DNA of 64,000 bases from Bradyrhizobium sp. NDS-1 (GCF_032918005.1 NZ_CP136628.1:4263501-4327500); one strand, 5' to 3'. Counted from the stretch's first letter, positions 34,189 through 42,983 are shown. The notes: generated by a model not told the origin, from the sequence alone. Numbers and translations: made by a program.

Positions 34189-34780
34189 GCCAGGAGAACG
34201 CGGTGGCGAGGAAAAAGTTCCGCGTGCCCGCTAAGCGGCATGGCGCCCCGCCCTCAAATTTTGCCAAAACAACCCCATGCACAGTAGCCAAGCCCTTCTG
34301 CAACAAGGGTTTTTCCATCGCCTCCGCGCTCGCTGGCCCGTCAGGGCAAAGCGGCGGCGTTCCACTCAATTCGGACATTCGGTCGGCGTCGTCAGCGCGC
34401 GACGTTGCTGGTCAGTCGCAGAAGCGAACAGCAGGAAAGGTCTTCATCGAGGAGCCGTTGATCCCGCGGACCGGCGCTCGAGCTCGTCTGCGGTGAACCA
34501 GAGCCAGCAAGTGAATACCCGAGTTCGCATCGGCGCCTTCCTTCCCGCCCTGAGACGACCTGACGGTCGTCGGATCTCCAAGACCAAACTCGGAGTTCCA
34601 GCCAACGGTCAGCATAGCAACAAAGTCATCGCAGGCGCTCTGCCGTTGCTTAAGCAGAAACTGAAGCTTCAGCTGTACACGGCTTCATGCGCTCACTAAG
34701 CTGGCAAAGGCTTAGCGCGATAAAGGATGCTCCGAACGTTGGCGTAGCACAGAAGAGCGCAATGAAGTCAGAGGGCCGGC
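34189..34780. other. 592-bp gap, no gene seen
   Basis: Several frames are open but none shows protein-like composition, a ribosome site or a recognisable motif. The stretch lies upstream of the TTG-started histidine kinase and may hold its promoter; base composition drops slightly towards 34700. Confidence 0.4.
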
Positions 34781-35944
34781 TTGAGTAAACCCAACGACAT
34801 CGCCAAAGAGCGCGATCACGCCCGTCTGGCAGATTTCATTCGGCAGAACCAGGCCGCGATCATCGACGAGTGGATCCAGTTTGCGGGTACGCGCTCGCCT
34901 GCCAGCGACGGCATGTCGAAGCTCGCTTTGAAAGACCACATTGTTGATATTCTCAACTTCGTCGCTGCGGACTTGGCGTCCGCGCAAACGCCACACGAAC
35001 AGGTCGATAAATCTCACGGCCTGAGCGACGGTGCCGGGCCTTTTCGTCATACCGCAGCGGAGGTGCACGCCGCTCTGCGTCTCGCGGACGGCTTTGACAT
35101 CGATCAAATGGTTTCGGAATACCGAGCATTACGAGCAAGTGTCGTCAAGCAATGGGTGGCTGGCCACAAAACTCTTGCCACCACCGATATCGATGATCTC
35201 ACCCGCTTCAACGAGTCTATAGATCAGGCGGTAACGGAATCGGTCGCTCACTATACGAAAACGATCGATAATTCGCGAAACCTGTTCCTAGGCATCTTAG
35301 GTCACGATTTGCGCAATCCGATAGGGGCTGCTTCCATGGCCGCTCAACGGATGGAACGATGGGGAACGAGCGATCCCAAGCAGGCGAAAGTGGTGTCTGA
35401 GCTGGTCCGGACCACCGAGCGTGCGACGCGCATTCTGAATGATCTGCTTGATCTCACCCGATCGTCTTTCGGAACTGATATCCCGATTACGAAAGCAAAG
35501 AGCGATATCGCGAAGCTCTGCCAGACGATTGCAGATGAGCTGCGGAGCATCAATGAAGCCCAGGTCGTAAAGGTCGAACTCGAAGGCGATCCAGTTGGTT
35601 TTTGGGACGCGGCTCGGATGGGACAGGTGCTATCCAACCTGATGGGCAACGCGATCCAGTACAGCGATTCATGCAGTCCTGTCACAGTGGCGATCGCGGG
35701 CAACGATCCCGACGCGGTCACCTTGAATGTTCACAATTTTGGCCCGACCATTCCTGTTGAAAACCAGAGGGCTATTTTCGAGTCGGGGGTACGTGGGCAG
35801 GTCAATGACCCCGGCGGGCATACCCATCTCGGGCTGGGCCTTTATATCGCGAGGCTGATTATCGAAGCTCATGGTGGCAAGATCTCTGTCACCTCGGATG
35901 AGAAGAAGGGCACAACCTTCACTGTTCAGCTGCCGCGCGCGTAG
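34781..35944 (+). CDS. Sensor histidine kinase with RsbRD-type N-terminal domain
   Basis: A 387-residue soluble histidine kinase. Residues about 10-150 resemble the RsbRD N-terminal domain (FIRQNQAAIIDEWIQFAG, then EVHAALRLADGFDIDQMVSEYRALR). A HisKA dimerisation box follows (FLGILGHDLRNPIGAASMAA, phospho-acceptor His), then HATPase motifs (QVLSNLMGNAIQYSD N-box, HLGLGLYIARLIIEAHGG G-box). The start is TTG with GAGGG 5 nt upstream. No transmembrane helix is present, so it senses a cytoplasmic cue. No response regulator is adjacent. The sequence looks less GC-rich than its neighbours, a hint of transfer. Confidence 0.85.
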   Translation: MSKPNDIAKERDHARLADFIRQNQAAIIDEWIQFAGTRSPASDGMSKLALKDHIVDILNFVAADLASAQTPHEQVDKSHGLSDGAGPFRHTAAEVHAALRLADGFDIDQMVSEYRALRASVVKQWVAGHKTLATTDIDDLTRFNESIDQAVTESVAHYTKTIDNSRNLFLGILGHDLRNPIGAASMAAQRMERWGTSDPKQAKVVSELVRTTERATRILNDLLDLTRSSFGTDIPITKAKSDIAKLCQTIADELRSINEAQVVKVELEGDPVGFWDAARMGQVLSNLMGNAIQYSDSCSPVTVAIAGNDPDAVTLNVHNFGPTIPVENQRAIFESGVRGQVNDPGGHTHLGLGLYIARLIIEAHGGKISVTSDEKKGTTFTVQLPRA

Positions 35945-35985
35945 CTTTGAGCCAGCGAAATTACGCTGCGCAGATCGCTGCCTGG

Positions 35986-36207
35986 TTAATTCATGTCGCA
36001 TTCTCCCATCGTGATCTCTCCGAGAGAGACGATCGGGACGAACTCTATTCCAATGTCTTGAAGGCGCCGGCGCGAGATGCACCCGAGTGGCCTGTAAACA
36101 AGAGCCGAACTCTGCCCTCCATCGGCGTCCAAGTAGACCCCACGGATGACGACCCGGTGATAGTTCAAAAGGGCCGCAGAGCTGCGCTTACTCTCGGCGG
36201 TCGACAT
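35986..36207 (-). CDS. Candidate small hypothetical protein
   Basis: From ATG 36207 a 73-residue frame includes NYHRVVIRGVYLDADGGQSS and a C-terminal GIEFVPIVSLGEITMGECDMN, which reads like folded protein. No strong ribosome site was found. The opposite strand also has an open frame of similar size, so coding is uncertain. Confidence 0.3.
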   Translation of the reverse strand: MSTAESKRSSAALLNYHRVVIRGVYLDADGGQSSALVYRPLGCISRRRLQDIGIEFVPIVSLGEITMGECDMN

Positions 36208-36223
36208 GGATGATGTACGCAAC

Positions 36224-36898
36224 CTAGATCTCGATGTCTGCAATGACAGGCAGATGGTCTGAATAGGCCCTCGCCTCTGCGTCGGTCCAGACTTTCCCGA
36301 TCCGGCTGTCGGACGTTGCGTAGATGCGGTCGAGCCGCATCAGCGGCAAGCGCGACGGGAAAGTTCGAAGCCGCGTACGGTTTGGACAGACCTGCGCCAG
36401 CACCCGCCGCACCGATCTGACCCAGAACCAGTCGTTGAAGTCGCCGAGGACGACGGTCCTTGCCGGCCTCACTAGGCTCACCAGAGCCCCGGCTTGCGCA
36501 TAGCGTTCGTGGATGCTCAGGCCGAGATGCGTGGCCACCACGCGCACGTCGCCGGCAGGCGTCAGCAAATCCGTGGCAATCGCTCTGCGCGGCTCCCGCT
36601 CGCGATACGACACGTCGACGATCTCGGGCACGCCGGAGAATGGAAAGCGGCTCAGCAGCATCTGACCGTAATCGCCGTCCTCGGTGACGATCGACTTGGC
36701 GTGCACCCGGTGATCGCCGACGACGCTCGCCAGCTTCGCAAACGGATCGTCTGTCCGCGATCGCGAATCCACCTCCTGGAGCGCGACGACATCGGGGGTC
36801 CATTTGCGCAGGATGGAGCAGACACCTTCCAGATCGAACTTCGGATTGAGATTGAACGTGCCATGCACGTTCCACGTCATGAAGCGCACCGACGCCAT
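36224..36898 (-). CDS. Endonuclease/exonuclease/phosphatase family protein
   Basis: A 224-residue DNase I-like fold protein. Motifs: RFMTWNVHGTFNLN, VVALQEVDSRSR (catalytic Glu), VVATHLGLSIHERYAQ, VLGDFNDWFW (GDFN) and the late YSDHLPVIADIEI (SDH). The enzyme hydrolyses phosphodiester or phosphomonoester bonds. Its ATG shares one base with the stop of the PLD-VTT gene (TGATG), so the two are co-translated; a joint role in phospholipid head-group or membrane metabolism is likely. Confidence 0.9.
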   Translation of the reverse strand: MASVRFMTWNVHGTFNLNPKFDLEGVCSILRKWTPDVVALQEVDSRSRTDDPFAKLASVVGDHRVHAKSIVTEDGDYGQMLLSRFPFSGVPEIVDVSYREREPRRAIATDLLTPAGDVRVVATHLGLSIHERYAQAGALVSLVRPARTVVLGDFNDWFWVRSVRRVLAQVCPNRTRLRTFPSRLPLMRLDRIYATSDSRIGKVWTDAEARAYSDHLPVIADIEI

Positions 36899-39054
36899 CA
36901 GCGTCTCCCGGCAAGCCAGGTCGCCACGAACTGTGCGCCCGCGCAGATCCCGAGCCAGCCCAGGAACGCCAGGACGAGCAGCACCATGTTGGTCCAGGAC
37001 GCATTCCTGGCGAGATCCGCGATCTGGGCGCCTAGAACGGCCATGGCGAGAATCCCTGGCGTCATGCCCAGCAACGTGCCAACCATGAAGTCACGCAGGG
37101 GCAACGTGCTCGCGCCGGCCACGACGTTCACCACCGAGAACGGTGCTATCGGAATCATCCGGATGACGACGACGGCCAGAATGCCCTTGCCGACCACACG
37201 TTCCTGGATGCGCGCGGCACGTCGCCCCAGCAAGCGCTGAAGGCGCTCTCGGCCGAGCACCCGTCCGATCGCAAAAAGGACGAGAGCGCTGAGGAATACG
37301 CCCACCATGGCGCTGACGAAGCCCAGCCACGGCCCGAGTGCGGCAGCCGTTGCGGCAATGAGCACGAGGACCGGAAACACGACCAGCCCGCCGACGACAA
37401 ACGCCGCGATGGCAAAGAGTGGCCCCCAGACCGACTGCGCGTAGGCAGACAGGAACGCCGAAATATGGCCCGTGTCGGCGTAGTCGCTCAAGGACGTGTA
37501 GGACCAGGCCATCCCCAATCCCAAAAGACCCACGGCGATCGCGACGATCCCGATGATCGTCTTCGTAGTCCACATGCGCGACGCAGCGCGCTCCAGATGA
37601 AGCGGCAGTTCGGGGTCCGCCACCGGCTGAACCATGTTGGCCAGTGTGCTGGTTAGCACGGACGACTCTACTTTCCGCAACGTCTTTGCCCCATCGGCCT
37701 TGGAAACGTCGTCGAGCAGAGCGAACAGCCGCGGCTCGTTATGCGCGATAGTCTCCTCGTCGAGACCGCAGAAGTGGGCGATCAGGCGACGGCGCACCGA
37801 AATGATGAAATCCCGGTGCTCATCGGTGGCGGCTTCAAAGATGAGGTCGCATTCGCTGTCGGCTCCCATCGACCGATTGTTCAGATTGGCCGAACCGATC
37901 CTCAATATCCGGTCGTCGACGACCAGAAGCTTGCTGTGCACCATCACGGCGGCTTCCTTGTTGCCGCTGCGCGAGACCGGGTAGACAAAGCGGATGCGAT
38001 CGGCCACGCCAACCTCGCTGAAGCAGTCGATGAAGGCGCCCCGGCCGTTTTGCATGGCTTGGGATTCCAGCCACGAGGAATGCAGTTTCGGCGCGACGAT
38101 CAGGACCCGAAGCGAGGGCACGCGACGCATCTGCTCCGCCAATACGCGCGCCATCGTGGTGGCGCTGGTGAACTGATTTTCGACGTAGACGAAGCTCGTC
38201 GCCGACCGGATCGCCGCGATGAACGAGCGTTCGACCTCCCTGATGGTCGAGCCGGCGGGACAGACCACCTCGGTTCTGGCGATCCCCACCGGCATGTGCT
38301 CGGCCTCGACCGGCACATTCGCCGGCCAGCGATTGCTCTTCAGCGCGCGCCGATCATCGACCTGTTGGCCGGCCGCACGCCAGCGTTGCTCCGCGAGCTC
38401 GAACAGCTGCTCTGCGGCGTCCCCGTCAACCATGCATTGAACATCATGAAACGGCGGGTACGGCTTGCCCTGTGGGTCGCAGCGCAATGCGTGATCTGCG
38501 CGATGGTCACTCGTGTCCCAGCGCCTGATGGTCAGATCAAGCCCGCCGACGAACGCCAGTGAACCGTCGACACAGACGATTTTCTGGTGTTGGGCGGAGC
38601 CAAACGGAAGTGTGGAATCCAGATGAAAACGGACGCGGCCATCCGTGTCGGCCGTGAATTTTGCCGCGGAATTCCATTCCCTTTCGGAGGCATAAAACGA
38701 GACGAAGTCCCAGGCGAGGATGTTGATCTGCAAGGCGGGATGCCTTTGAACCAGCGCGCGCAGGAACGGGCCAAGCTGTTCCGGCAAGCCGTCGTCCGCA
38801 TGTCCGGCAGCTCCGACCAGCCTGGTCTCGCTATGGATATCCCATCCGATGATGTAGACGAGATCCTGCGCGTGTAGCAGCGCCTCCCGCAGGGCCGAGA
38901 AATAAGCGGCGGCATCGTTCAGAACCGCGACACGCCGCGCCTTGCACCGCCGCCAGACGGTGTCGCCGGGGATCAGGGTCGATGAACTCTGAAGCAGATG
39001 GACCTCGCAATTTGCATTCACGTCTAAACGCGGTGGATGCTCAAGGGGTTCCAC
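36898..39054 (-). CDS. Phospholipase D-like / VTT-domain fusion protein
   Basis: A 718-residue protein starting at GTG 39054. The N-terminal 500 residues are a two-HKD phospholipase D/cardiolipin-synthase-type enzyme: AQHQKIVCVDGSLAFVGGLDLT (about residue 155) and VHSKLLVVDDRILRIGSANLNNRS (about residue 372). The C-terminal 200 residues are a TVP38/TMEM64 (VTT, SNARE-associated) membrane domain (GPWLGFVSAMVGVFLSALVL, VVIRMIPIAPFSVVNVVAGAS). It probably makes or remodels phospholipids at the membrane. The downstream EEP gene overlaps by one base. Confidence 0.9.
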   Translation of the reverse strand: MEPLEHPPRLDVNANCEVHLLQSSSTLIPGDTVWRRCKARRVAVLNDAAAYFSALREALLHAQDLVYIIGWDIHSETRLVGAAGHADDGLPEQLGPFLRALVQRHPALQINILAWDFVSFYASEREWNSAAKFTADTDGRVRFHLDSTLPFGSAQHQKIVCVDGSLAFVGGLDLTIRRWDTSDHRADHALRCDPQGKPYPPFHDVQCMVDGDAAEQLFELAEQRWRAAGQQVDDRRALKSNRWPANVPVEAEHMPVGIARTEVVCPAGSTIREVERSFIAAIRSATSFVYVENQFTSATTMARVLAEQMRRVPSLRVLIVAPKLHSSWLESQAMQNGRGAFIDCFSEVGVADRIRFVYPVSRSGNKEAAVMVHSKLLVVDDRILRIGSANLNNRSMGADSECDLIFEAATDEHRDFIISVRRRLIAHFCGLDEETIAHNEPRLFALLDDVSKADGAKTLRKVESSVLTSTLANMVQPVADPELPLHLERAASRMWTTKTIIGIVAIAVGLLGLGMAWSYTSLSDYADTGHISAFLSAYAQSVWGPLFAIAAFVVGGLVVFPVLVLIAATAAALGPWLGFVSAMVGVFLSALVLFAIGRVLGRERLQRLLGRRAARIQERVVGKGILAVVVIRMIPIAPFSVVNVVAGASTLPLRDFMVGTLLGMTPGILAMAVLGAQIADLARNASWTNMVLLVLAFLGWLGICAGAQFVATWLAGRR

Positions 39055-39122
39055 GGCTTCAGGAACGGAGGCGGCTGTTCGGCGGACGCATGGCGCTCGC
39101 TCGGCGCAGTCGCCGAGTGCCG

Positions 39123-39419
39123 CTATTTTGTTCGGATATTCTGTGCACCGGCGTCCCTCAGGACGTCTGCGATCTTCTCAGGGGCCTCGCCGTGAAAGTC
39201 CACGGAGACCTCGATCAGACCCTCCAGCTTCTGCCGGCCCTCCGGCGCCGGCGCGGATTTGGCGTCGCTACCTGCCGGACGCGTCCCCACGGTGTTGGCG
39301 CCGCCGGCGGGCTGAACGAAGACATCGCTCCGCGGCACGCCGCATTCCTGCACAACATGCTCAACCGCAAGCTCGGCGCCGCGGCGCGTGTCGAATTCTC
39401 CGATGATCGTGCTTTCCAA
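39123..39419 (-). CDS. Conserved hypothetical protein
   Basis: A 98-residue protein starting MESTIIGEFDTRRGAELAVE, with a flexible middle (GANTVGTRPAGSDAKSAPAP) and an ending that reads like a small alpha/beta domain (GLIEVSVDFHGEAPEKIADV). The first strand-helix resembles heat-induced or general-stress ferredoxin-like folds that monitor gliding residues. Function unknown; the fold-like ends make a real protein likely. Confidence 0.6.
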   Translation of the reverse strand: MESTIIGEFDTRRGAELAVEHVVQECGVPRSDVFVQPAGGANTVGTRPAGSDAKSAPAPEGRQKLEGLIEVSVDFHGEAPEKIADVLRDAGAQNIRTK

Positions 39420-39684
39420 GGGCGCGCTCCGTGGGTGGACGAGATTGCGAACAACGGGCGAGCCAAGGGCCAGGTTCCTGTAGGCCTGGGACCTCCAGCC
39501 CGCAGTGCATAGGCTCGCCCTCGGCGCTGGAAGTCAGAACGGAAGCTTGGCCCGCGATCAGTTTCGAACGCGCCGTGCGGCACGGCAATCGCAATTTCGT
39601 GAGACCACCAACATCATTGAGACAGGTCAATACGAGCCAGCCGAAGCTCTGGGAACCTTGCGCCGGCAGCAGATGGAGACGGCC

Positions 39685-40293
39685 ATGTCACAGCAGAGCA
39701 GCATGCATTTCTACCTCAATTGGGCCAAGGAGCGGATCGACGAAATGGATGCAGCCTTGGCTTCGTTCGAGGTCAAGGCCGGTCAGGCCAAAGCCGAATC
39801 CAAGGTCAAGACCGATCAGCTCCTGTCCGATCTGACGAAGCGCCGCGACGAGTTTCAGGCGGCGCTCAAGACCCAGGCGGCAGCAGGCGAAGCCGCCTGG
39901 ACGGACGCCAAGGCCGACCTAGAAAAGCAATGGGCTGGATTTGAAGCCCAGGTGAAGACCTACTTCGAAGGCGCAGGCAAGCAGCTCGAGCAGCAGCAGG
40001 CCACGTTCAAGGACGTTGCCGCCGCACAAGCCAAGGCCTGGCGCGAAGCCGCGGACAAATTCCGCGAGGCCGCAGGCAAAGTCGCCGCAGCCCGCACCGT
40101 CGATGTCGACGCGGCGCTCAAGCAGATGAAATCCGATGCGTCCGAAGCAGAAGCGCGTCTACAGAAGCTGAAGCAGGCCGGCAGCGAATCCTGGTCGGTC
40201 CTGAGCGCCGCGCTCGCCGAATCCCGCAAGGCGTTCGATGAGGCGAACAAGGCGGCGTGGGAGGCGCTGAAGGGCGGCAATGTGAAGAGTTGA
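39685..40293 (+). CDS. Phasin-like coiled-coil protein
   Basis: A 202-residue protein, nearly all helix, rich in Ala, Lys, Glu and Gln (for example RIDEMDAALASFEVKAGQAK and QLEQQQATFKDVAAAQAKAW). I chose the second ATG (39685), which has GGAG 6 nt upstream. Composition and heptad pattern fit phasins or apolipoprotein-like proteins coating polyhydroxyalkanoate granules or lipid surfaces, but no phasin motif is diagnostic here. Confidence 0.6.
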   Translation: MSQQSSMHFYLNWAKERIDEMDAALASFEVKAGQAKAESKVKTDQLLSDLTKRRDEFQAALKTQAAAGEAAWTDAKADLEKQWAGFEAQVKTYFEGAGKQLEQQQATFKDVAAAQAKAWREAADKFREAAGKVAAARTVDVDAALKQMKSDASEAEARLQKLKQAGSESWSVLSAALAESRKAFDEANKAAWEALKGGNVKS

Positions 40294-40391
40294 GGTTGTG
40301 TGGTGAACCTGCCCGGATGATGCAGGAGTGCGCTTGGCGCGGCTGTGGCTCATACGCCCTTTCCTGCCGCCACACGCGGGCGGCGGCACGA

Positions 40392-41129
40392 TCAGGGCTG
40401 ACGCCAACCTGACCCCGTCCCGCCAACTCCGGGATTGATGGCCAGCGACGCTCCAGCAGCGCCGCCGGCTTCATAGGCCGTCATCGACACCATCCGGCCC
40501 GTGCTGCGCTGGCTCCGGAGCTTGAGGTCGAGCTTGTCGAATTCTGTGTCGACCACCGAGGTCTTGAGGACGACCAGCCCGCGGCCAGTGCTTTCGTTGA
40601 CCTGATCGCGACCGGCCTTGATCGCCACTAGCCTGTCCGCGATGGACGCCACCATCCCGAGCGTGAAGGAGGCATTGGCCAGATGCCGCTCCTGGTGCCG
40701 AAACCTGCTGTAATCGACCGAGGTCTTGAAGCGTCCGAGTTCGGCGCGCACGGCGCCGTCGATCAATTCGGCCAGATAATGCGCGACCTCGACATCCGCG
40801 CCGAGACCGAAGAATACGTAGATGTTCTCACCGGCGGCGTTCTTCTCGCGCCAGACCCGGCAATCGCAGAAATGAGCGATCGCGCCGATGCAGTCGTCCA
40901 GGGGAATTCGCTTCTTGCGACGGGTCTCGAAGACCCTCCGTTCGCACGGCGAGGCGCGCAGCTCGACGTCGGAGAGTGACAGATCGTGCCGATCCAGCAG
41001 CTCGGCGACCTTGGCGGCGGCCGACAGCGCCTCGTCCTCGGTGCAGCCATTGGCAATCGTCTTGGCGCGCAACGCCTGGATGCGGAGCTTGAGCTTGTCG
41101 AGCGCGGCCGGAGTGGACGTCTGATTCAC
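40392..41129 (-). CDS. DUF2786-domain protein
   Basis: A 245-residue protein. The first 50 residues (LDKLKLRIQALRAKTIANGC, then TEDEALSAAAKVAELLDRHDL) match the short DUF2786 helical domain found in phage and bacterial proteins. The rest contains IPLDDCIGAIAHFCDCRVWR and VFFGLGADVEVAHYLAELID, like the DUF7168-type partner domain. Function unknown; such proteins are often found near mobile DNA, and this one lies about 0.6 kb from the island border. Confidence 0.75.
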   Translation of the reverse strand: MNQTSTPAALDKLKLRIQALRAKTIANGCTEDEALSAAAKVAELLDRHDLSLSDVELRASPCERRVFETRRKKRIPLDDCIGAIAHFCDCRVWREKNAAGENIYVFFGLGADVEVAHYLAELIDGAVRAELGRFKTSVDYSRFRHQERHLANASFTLGMVASIADRLVAIKAGRDQVNESTGRGLVVLKTSVVDTEFDKLDLKLRSQRSTGRMVSMTAYEAGGAAGASLAINPGVGGTGSGWRQP

Positions 41130-41269
41130 TGGTCACCTGTCTGGGAAAGCCTGACCAACGGATCGCGGTTGGATTGAGTGGCCGAAGGGCACCACATCTT
41201 CTCCTTGCCTTCACGATCGGGATATCGGACAGCGGTTGGCAGAAGGCTGTCATCACAGAAGGTCATGGA

Positions 41270-41434
41270 ATGTCGAATAGGCGGTGGATGATCATCGTGC
41301 TGGTTACCGTGCTGGCCGTTTGCGCGATCGTGGCGGGCGCTCGGTACTATCTAAGCAGGTGCCATGGCATGGACGCGTGCGCAGCCGCGGAAGCCGAAAG
41401 CCATGAGCGCGATAAGCCAGCCGAGCCACAATAG
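41270..41434 (+). CDS. Small single-pass membrane protein
   Basis: A 54-residue protein with AGAAGG 7 nt before its ATG. One transmembrane helix (MIIVLVTVLAVCAIVAGARYYL) is followed by a short tail with two cysteines (SRCHGMDACAAAEAESHERD). It looks like a small membrane-anchored protein with a periplasmic or cytoplasmic Cys pair. No family recognised. Confidence 0.55.
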   Translation: MSNRRWMIIVLVTVLAVCAIVAGARYYLSRCHGMDACAAAEAESHERDKPAEPQ

Positions 41435-41544
41435 TTTTTGGATGCTTCGCGTCTCCGACGTTGCGAATGTTGTCATGCCCAGCGCACTTTACATTCAAAC
41501 CTTGGAACACCACTGACAAACTAGGCTCTTATCGGCACCACGTT

Positions 41545-41691
41545 GCCGCCCTGCCCCACCGGCGCGCCGGTAGTGGGCCGCCTCGACCTTGTCGGACCCG
41601 GTATGCGCCGGCGCCATCTCCGACATCTCGTTCGGGTAACTGATCTGCTCGATGCGCCAGTCCTTGAAGGTCGACTGGAGCCATGGACGGT
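41545..41691 (-). pseudogene. Integrase C-terminal relic (P4-type tyrosine recombinase)
   Basis: On the minus strand this stretch reads STFKDWRIEQISYPNEMSEM, then APAHTGSDKVEAA and a YRR-type motif. The intact integrase at 44572 reads SSFKDWCSEQTSYPNEMSEM, then ALAHTVSDKVEAA and AYRRGD. In the relic, the HGFR motif before it (GGCTTCCGG expected) is GGCTCCAG: one base is missing and the catalytic Arg codon has become CAG. No start or N-terminal part is present. This is a clear dead fragment. Confidence 0.8.
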
Positions 41692-41736
41692 CAGGTTCTT
41701 CCTCTAAGGCTCACAGAGTGGAGGCGGCTATAGTGC

Positions 41737-41750
41737 TGGCGGAAGGGGTG
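41737..41750. repeat. Partial att repeat (third copy of tRNA-Ser 3' end)
   Basis: TGGCGGAAGGGGTG is identical to the first 14 of the shared 3'-end bases of tRNA-Ser(TGA) at 56720 onward and of the copy at 44406 onward. It lies 46 bp from the integrase relic, where an attachment site would be expected. Confidence 0.6.
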
Positions 41751-41851
41751 TCCTCGCGCATCAAATCTAATTACTTGAATTATCTAAGTTTTTAGATCTG
41801 AGGTCTTTCCTACCTACAATCCTGACCACAACATGAATCCGGAGCGAGACC

Positions 41852-42043
41852 ATGAGTGAAAAAGCTTGTGCGCTTTGTCGCGCAGATCGCCCCGGCCCTC
41901 AAGAGCCCTGGACGCGCGGAATCTTTCAGGAAGAGCAGATGGAGAAAATTTGCCGGGATTTGGCTGCTGCGACAACCGATCCCGTCGAGCGCGCCGCGCT
42001 GCTCGAGCTGGCGGAGAACTACGGGCAGAGCTCGCGAAGCTGA
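41852..42043 (+). CDS. Small hypothetical protein, paralogue of 56507-56656
   Basis: A 63-residue protein with GGAG 7 nt before its ATG. The second half reads MEKICRDLAAATTDPVERAA followed by LLELAENYGQ, and closely matches the minus-strand protein at 56507-56656 (ESICRTLALQTEDPVERAAL). The N-terminal part has a CALCRAD motif with two cysteines absent from the other copy. It is a helical protein of unknown role that seems tied to the island borders. Confidence 0.6.
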   Translation: MSEKACALCRADRPGPQEPWTRGIFQEEQMEKICRDLAAATTDPVERAALLELAENYGQSSRS

Positions 42044-42139
42044 GTCTTCCACATCCACGACCCGCAGTAGCTCGCACTCGTCCCGGACCGCTAGGAATCG
42101 ATAATTTGACTCTCGCGAGCGGCGCGTTTCGATGGCGCT

Positions 42140-42427
42140 ATGCCTCGCCGAAAACGCCACACGCCTACGCACCCTGATGGCCGTCCGCTCAAGATCACCT
42201 TCGGCACGATGCGCGGGATGGGCGTGCGCGGTGTGCTGGTTTATTGCCATTGTGGTCACCACATCGCTCTAGATGCCGATCGCTGGCCAGATGAGGTGCG
42301 GCTATCAGATGTCGAGCCAAAGTTTGTCTGTCAGGGATGCAGTAGCCGCGGCGCAGACGTGCGACCCGATTTCGAGCGCGGCAATCCGCGACTTGCGATC
42401 ATAGGTGTGAAAGAGGACGGCAACTGA
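42140..42427 (+). CDS. Small CxC...CxxC zinc-finger-like protein
   Basis: A 95-residue protein. It contains GVLVYCHCGHHIALDADRWP and then KFVCQGCSSRGADVRPDF: a CHCGHH and a CQGC pair that could hold one zinc ion. This LDADRWPDEVRLSD...GADVRPDF pattern is one I recognise from many small rhizobial proteins of unknown function. Its 3' end overlaps the antisense gene at 42331. Confidence 0.65.
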   Translation: MPRRKRHTPTHPDGRPLKITFGTMRGMGVRGVLVYCHCGHHIALDADRWPDEVRLSDVEPKFVCQGCSSRGADVRPDFERGNPRLAIIGVKEDGN

Positions 42428-42603
42428 ACCTGTCTCAAGTCCGCGACGGCTATCACCTTGCGCCGCAGCTTGACTGCAAGCGAGCGAAACTTGTCAGCAA
42501 CTAGTCGGTTGCGCGCTCGCGTGTCTGGATCTGACGCGAGCAGCAGTTCTGCGTCATTGCCTTGCTGTTCCAGCAGCTCAATTTGCTCTTGCAGGTTGGT
42601 CAT
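42331..42603 (-). CDS. Small coiled-coil hypothetical protein
   Basis: A 90-residue frame. The N-terminal 50 residues (MTNLQEQIELLEQQGNDAEL, then ASDPDTRARNRLVADKFRSL) are a convincing amphipathic coiled coil. The last 35 residues overlap the opposite-strand gene at 42140 and look like read-through, so the protein may be extended by a lost stop. Confidence 0.45.
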   Translation of the reverse strand: MTNLQEQIELLEQQGNDAELLLASDPDTRARNRLVADKFRSLAVKLRRKVIAVADLRQVQLPSSFTPMIASRGLPRSKSGRTSAPRLLHP

Positions 42604-42983
42604 GAGACTTTCCCCTGTTGATGGGGGAACAGTGTTCCACGCCCTACCGTAACGTCCTGATCAATACAGACCACGTCTCGGAGAAACTAACGGACACGAG
42701 AACCGACCCACCGCCAAACGCGCGTTCGGACGATGGGCCGTCCCGGGTGGATGTCGCAACACCTGGAGTGTCGCGCCACAGACCGAAATCTCAATTCTCT
42801 CGGCTGGAGAGTCGTTCCTGTCGCCACGAGGCGGCCTTAGCTCATGTGTTCCCCGTATAAATACACACAGAAAGAACAAAGCGGGTGCGCTATTTCAAAA
42901 TCTGTTCTGGGTCGGAGAACTACGGGCTTCCTCTTGCCCGACAAAAGGCCCGCCAGCGCGAACCGGCGGACCATTGATGCGGC
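42604..42983. other. 380-bp gap with a terminator at its right end
   Basis: No gene is convincing here. The only clear element is the hairpin at 42943-42972, downstream of the H-NS-like gene on the minus strand. The rest probably carries the promoter of the minus-strand gene at 42331. Confidence 0.4.
42943..42972 (-). terminator. Rho-independent terminator of H-NS-like gene
   Basis: Read on the minus strand: GGTCCGCCGG, loop TTCGCG, then CTGGCGGGCC and TTTTG. The stem is 10 bp with two wobble pairs, followed by a T run, about 12 bp after the stop at 42984. Confidence 0.65.

Noticed and set aside
34277..34699. 140-codon plus-strand open frame in the gap before the histidine kinase
   Set aside because: No ribosome site, Arg/Ser-rich composition and no motif; typical of random frames in GC-rich DNA.
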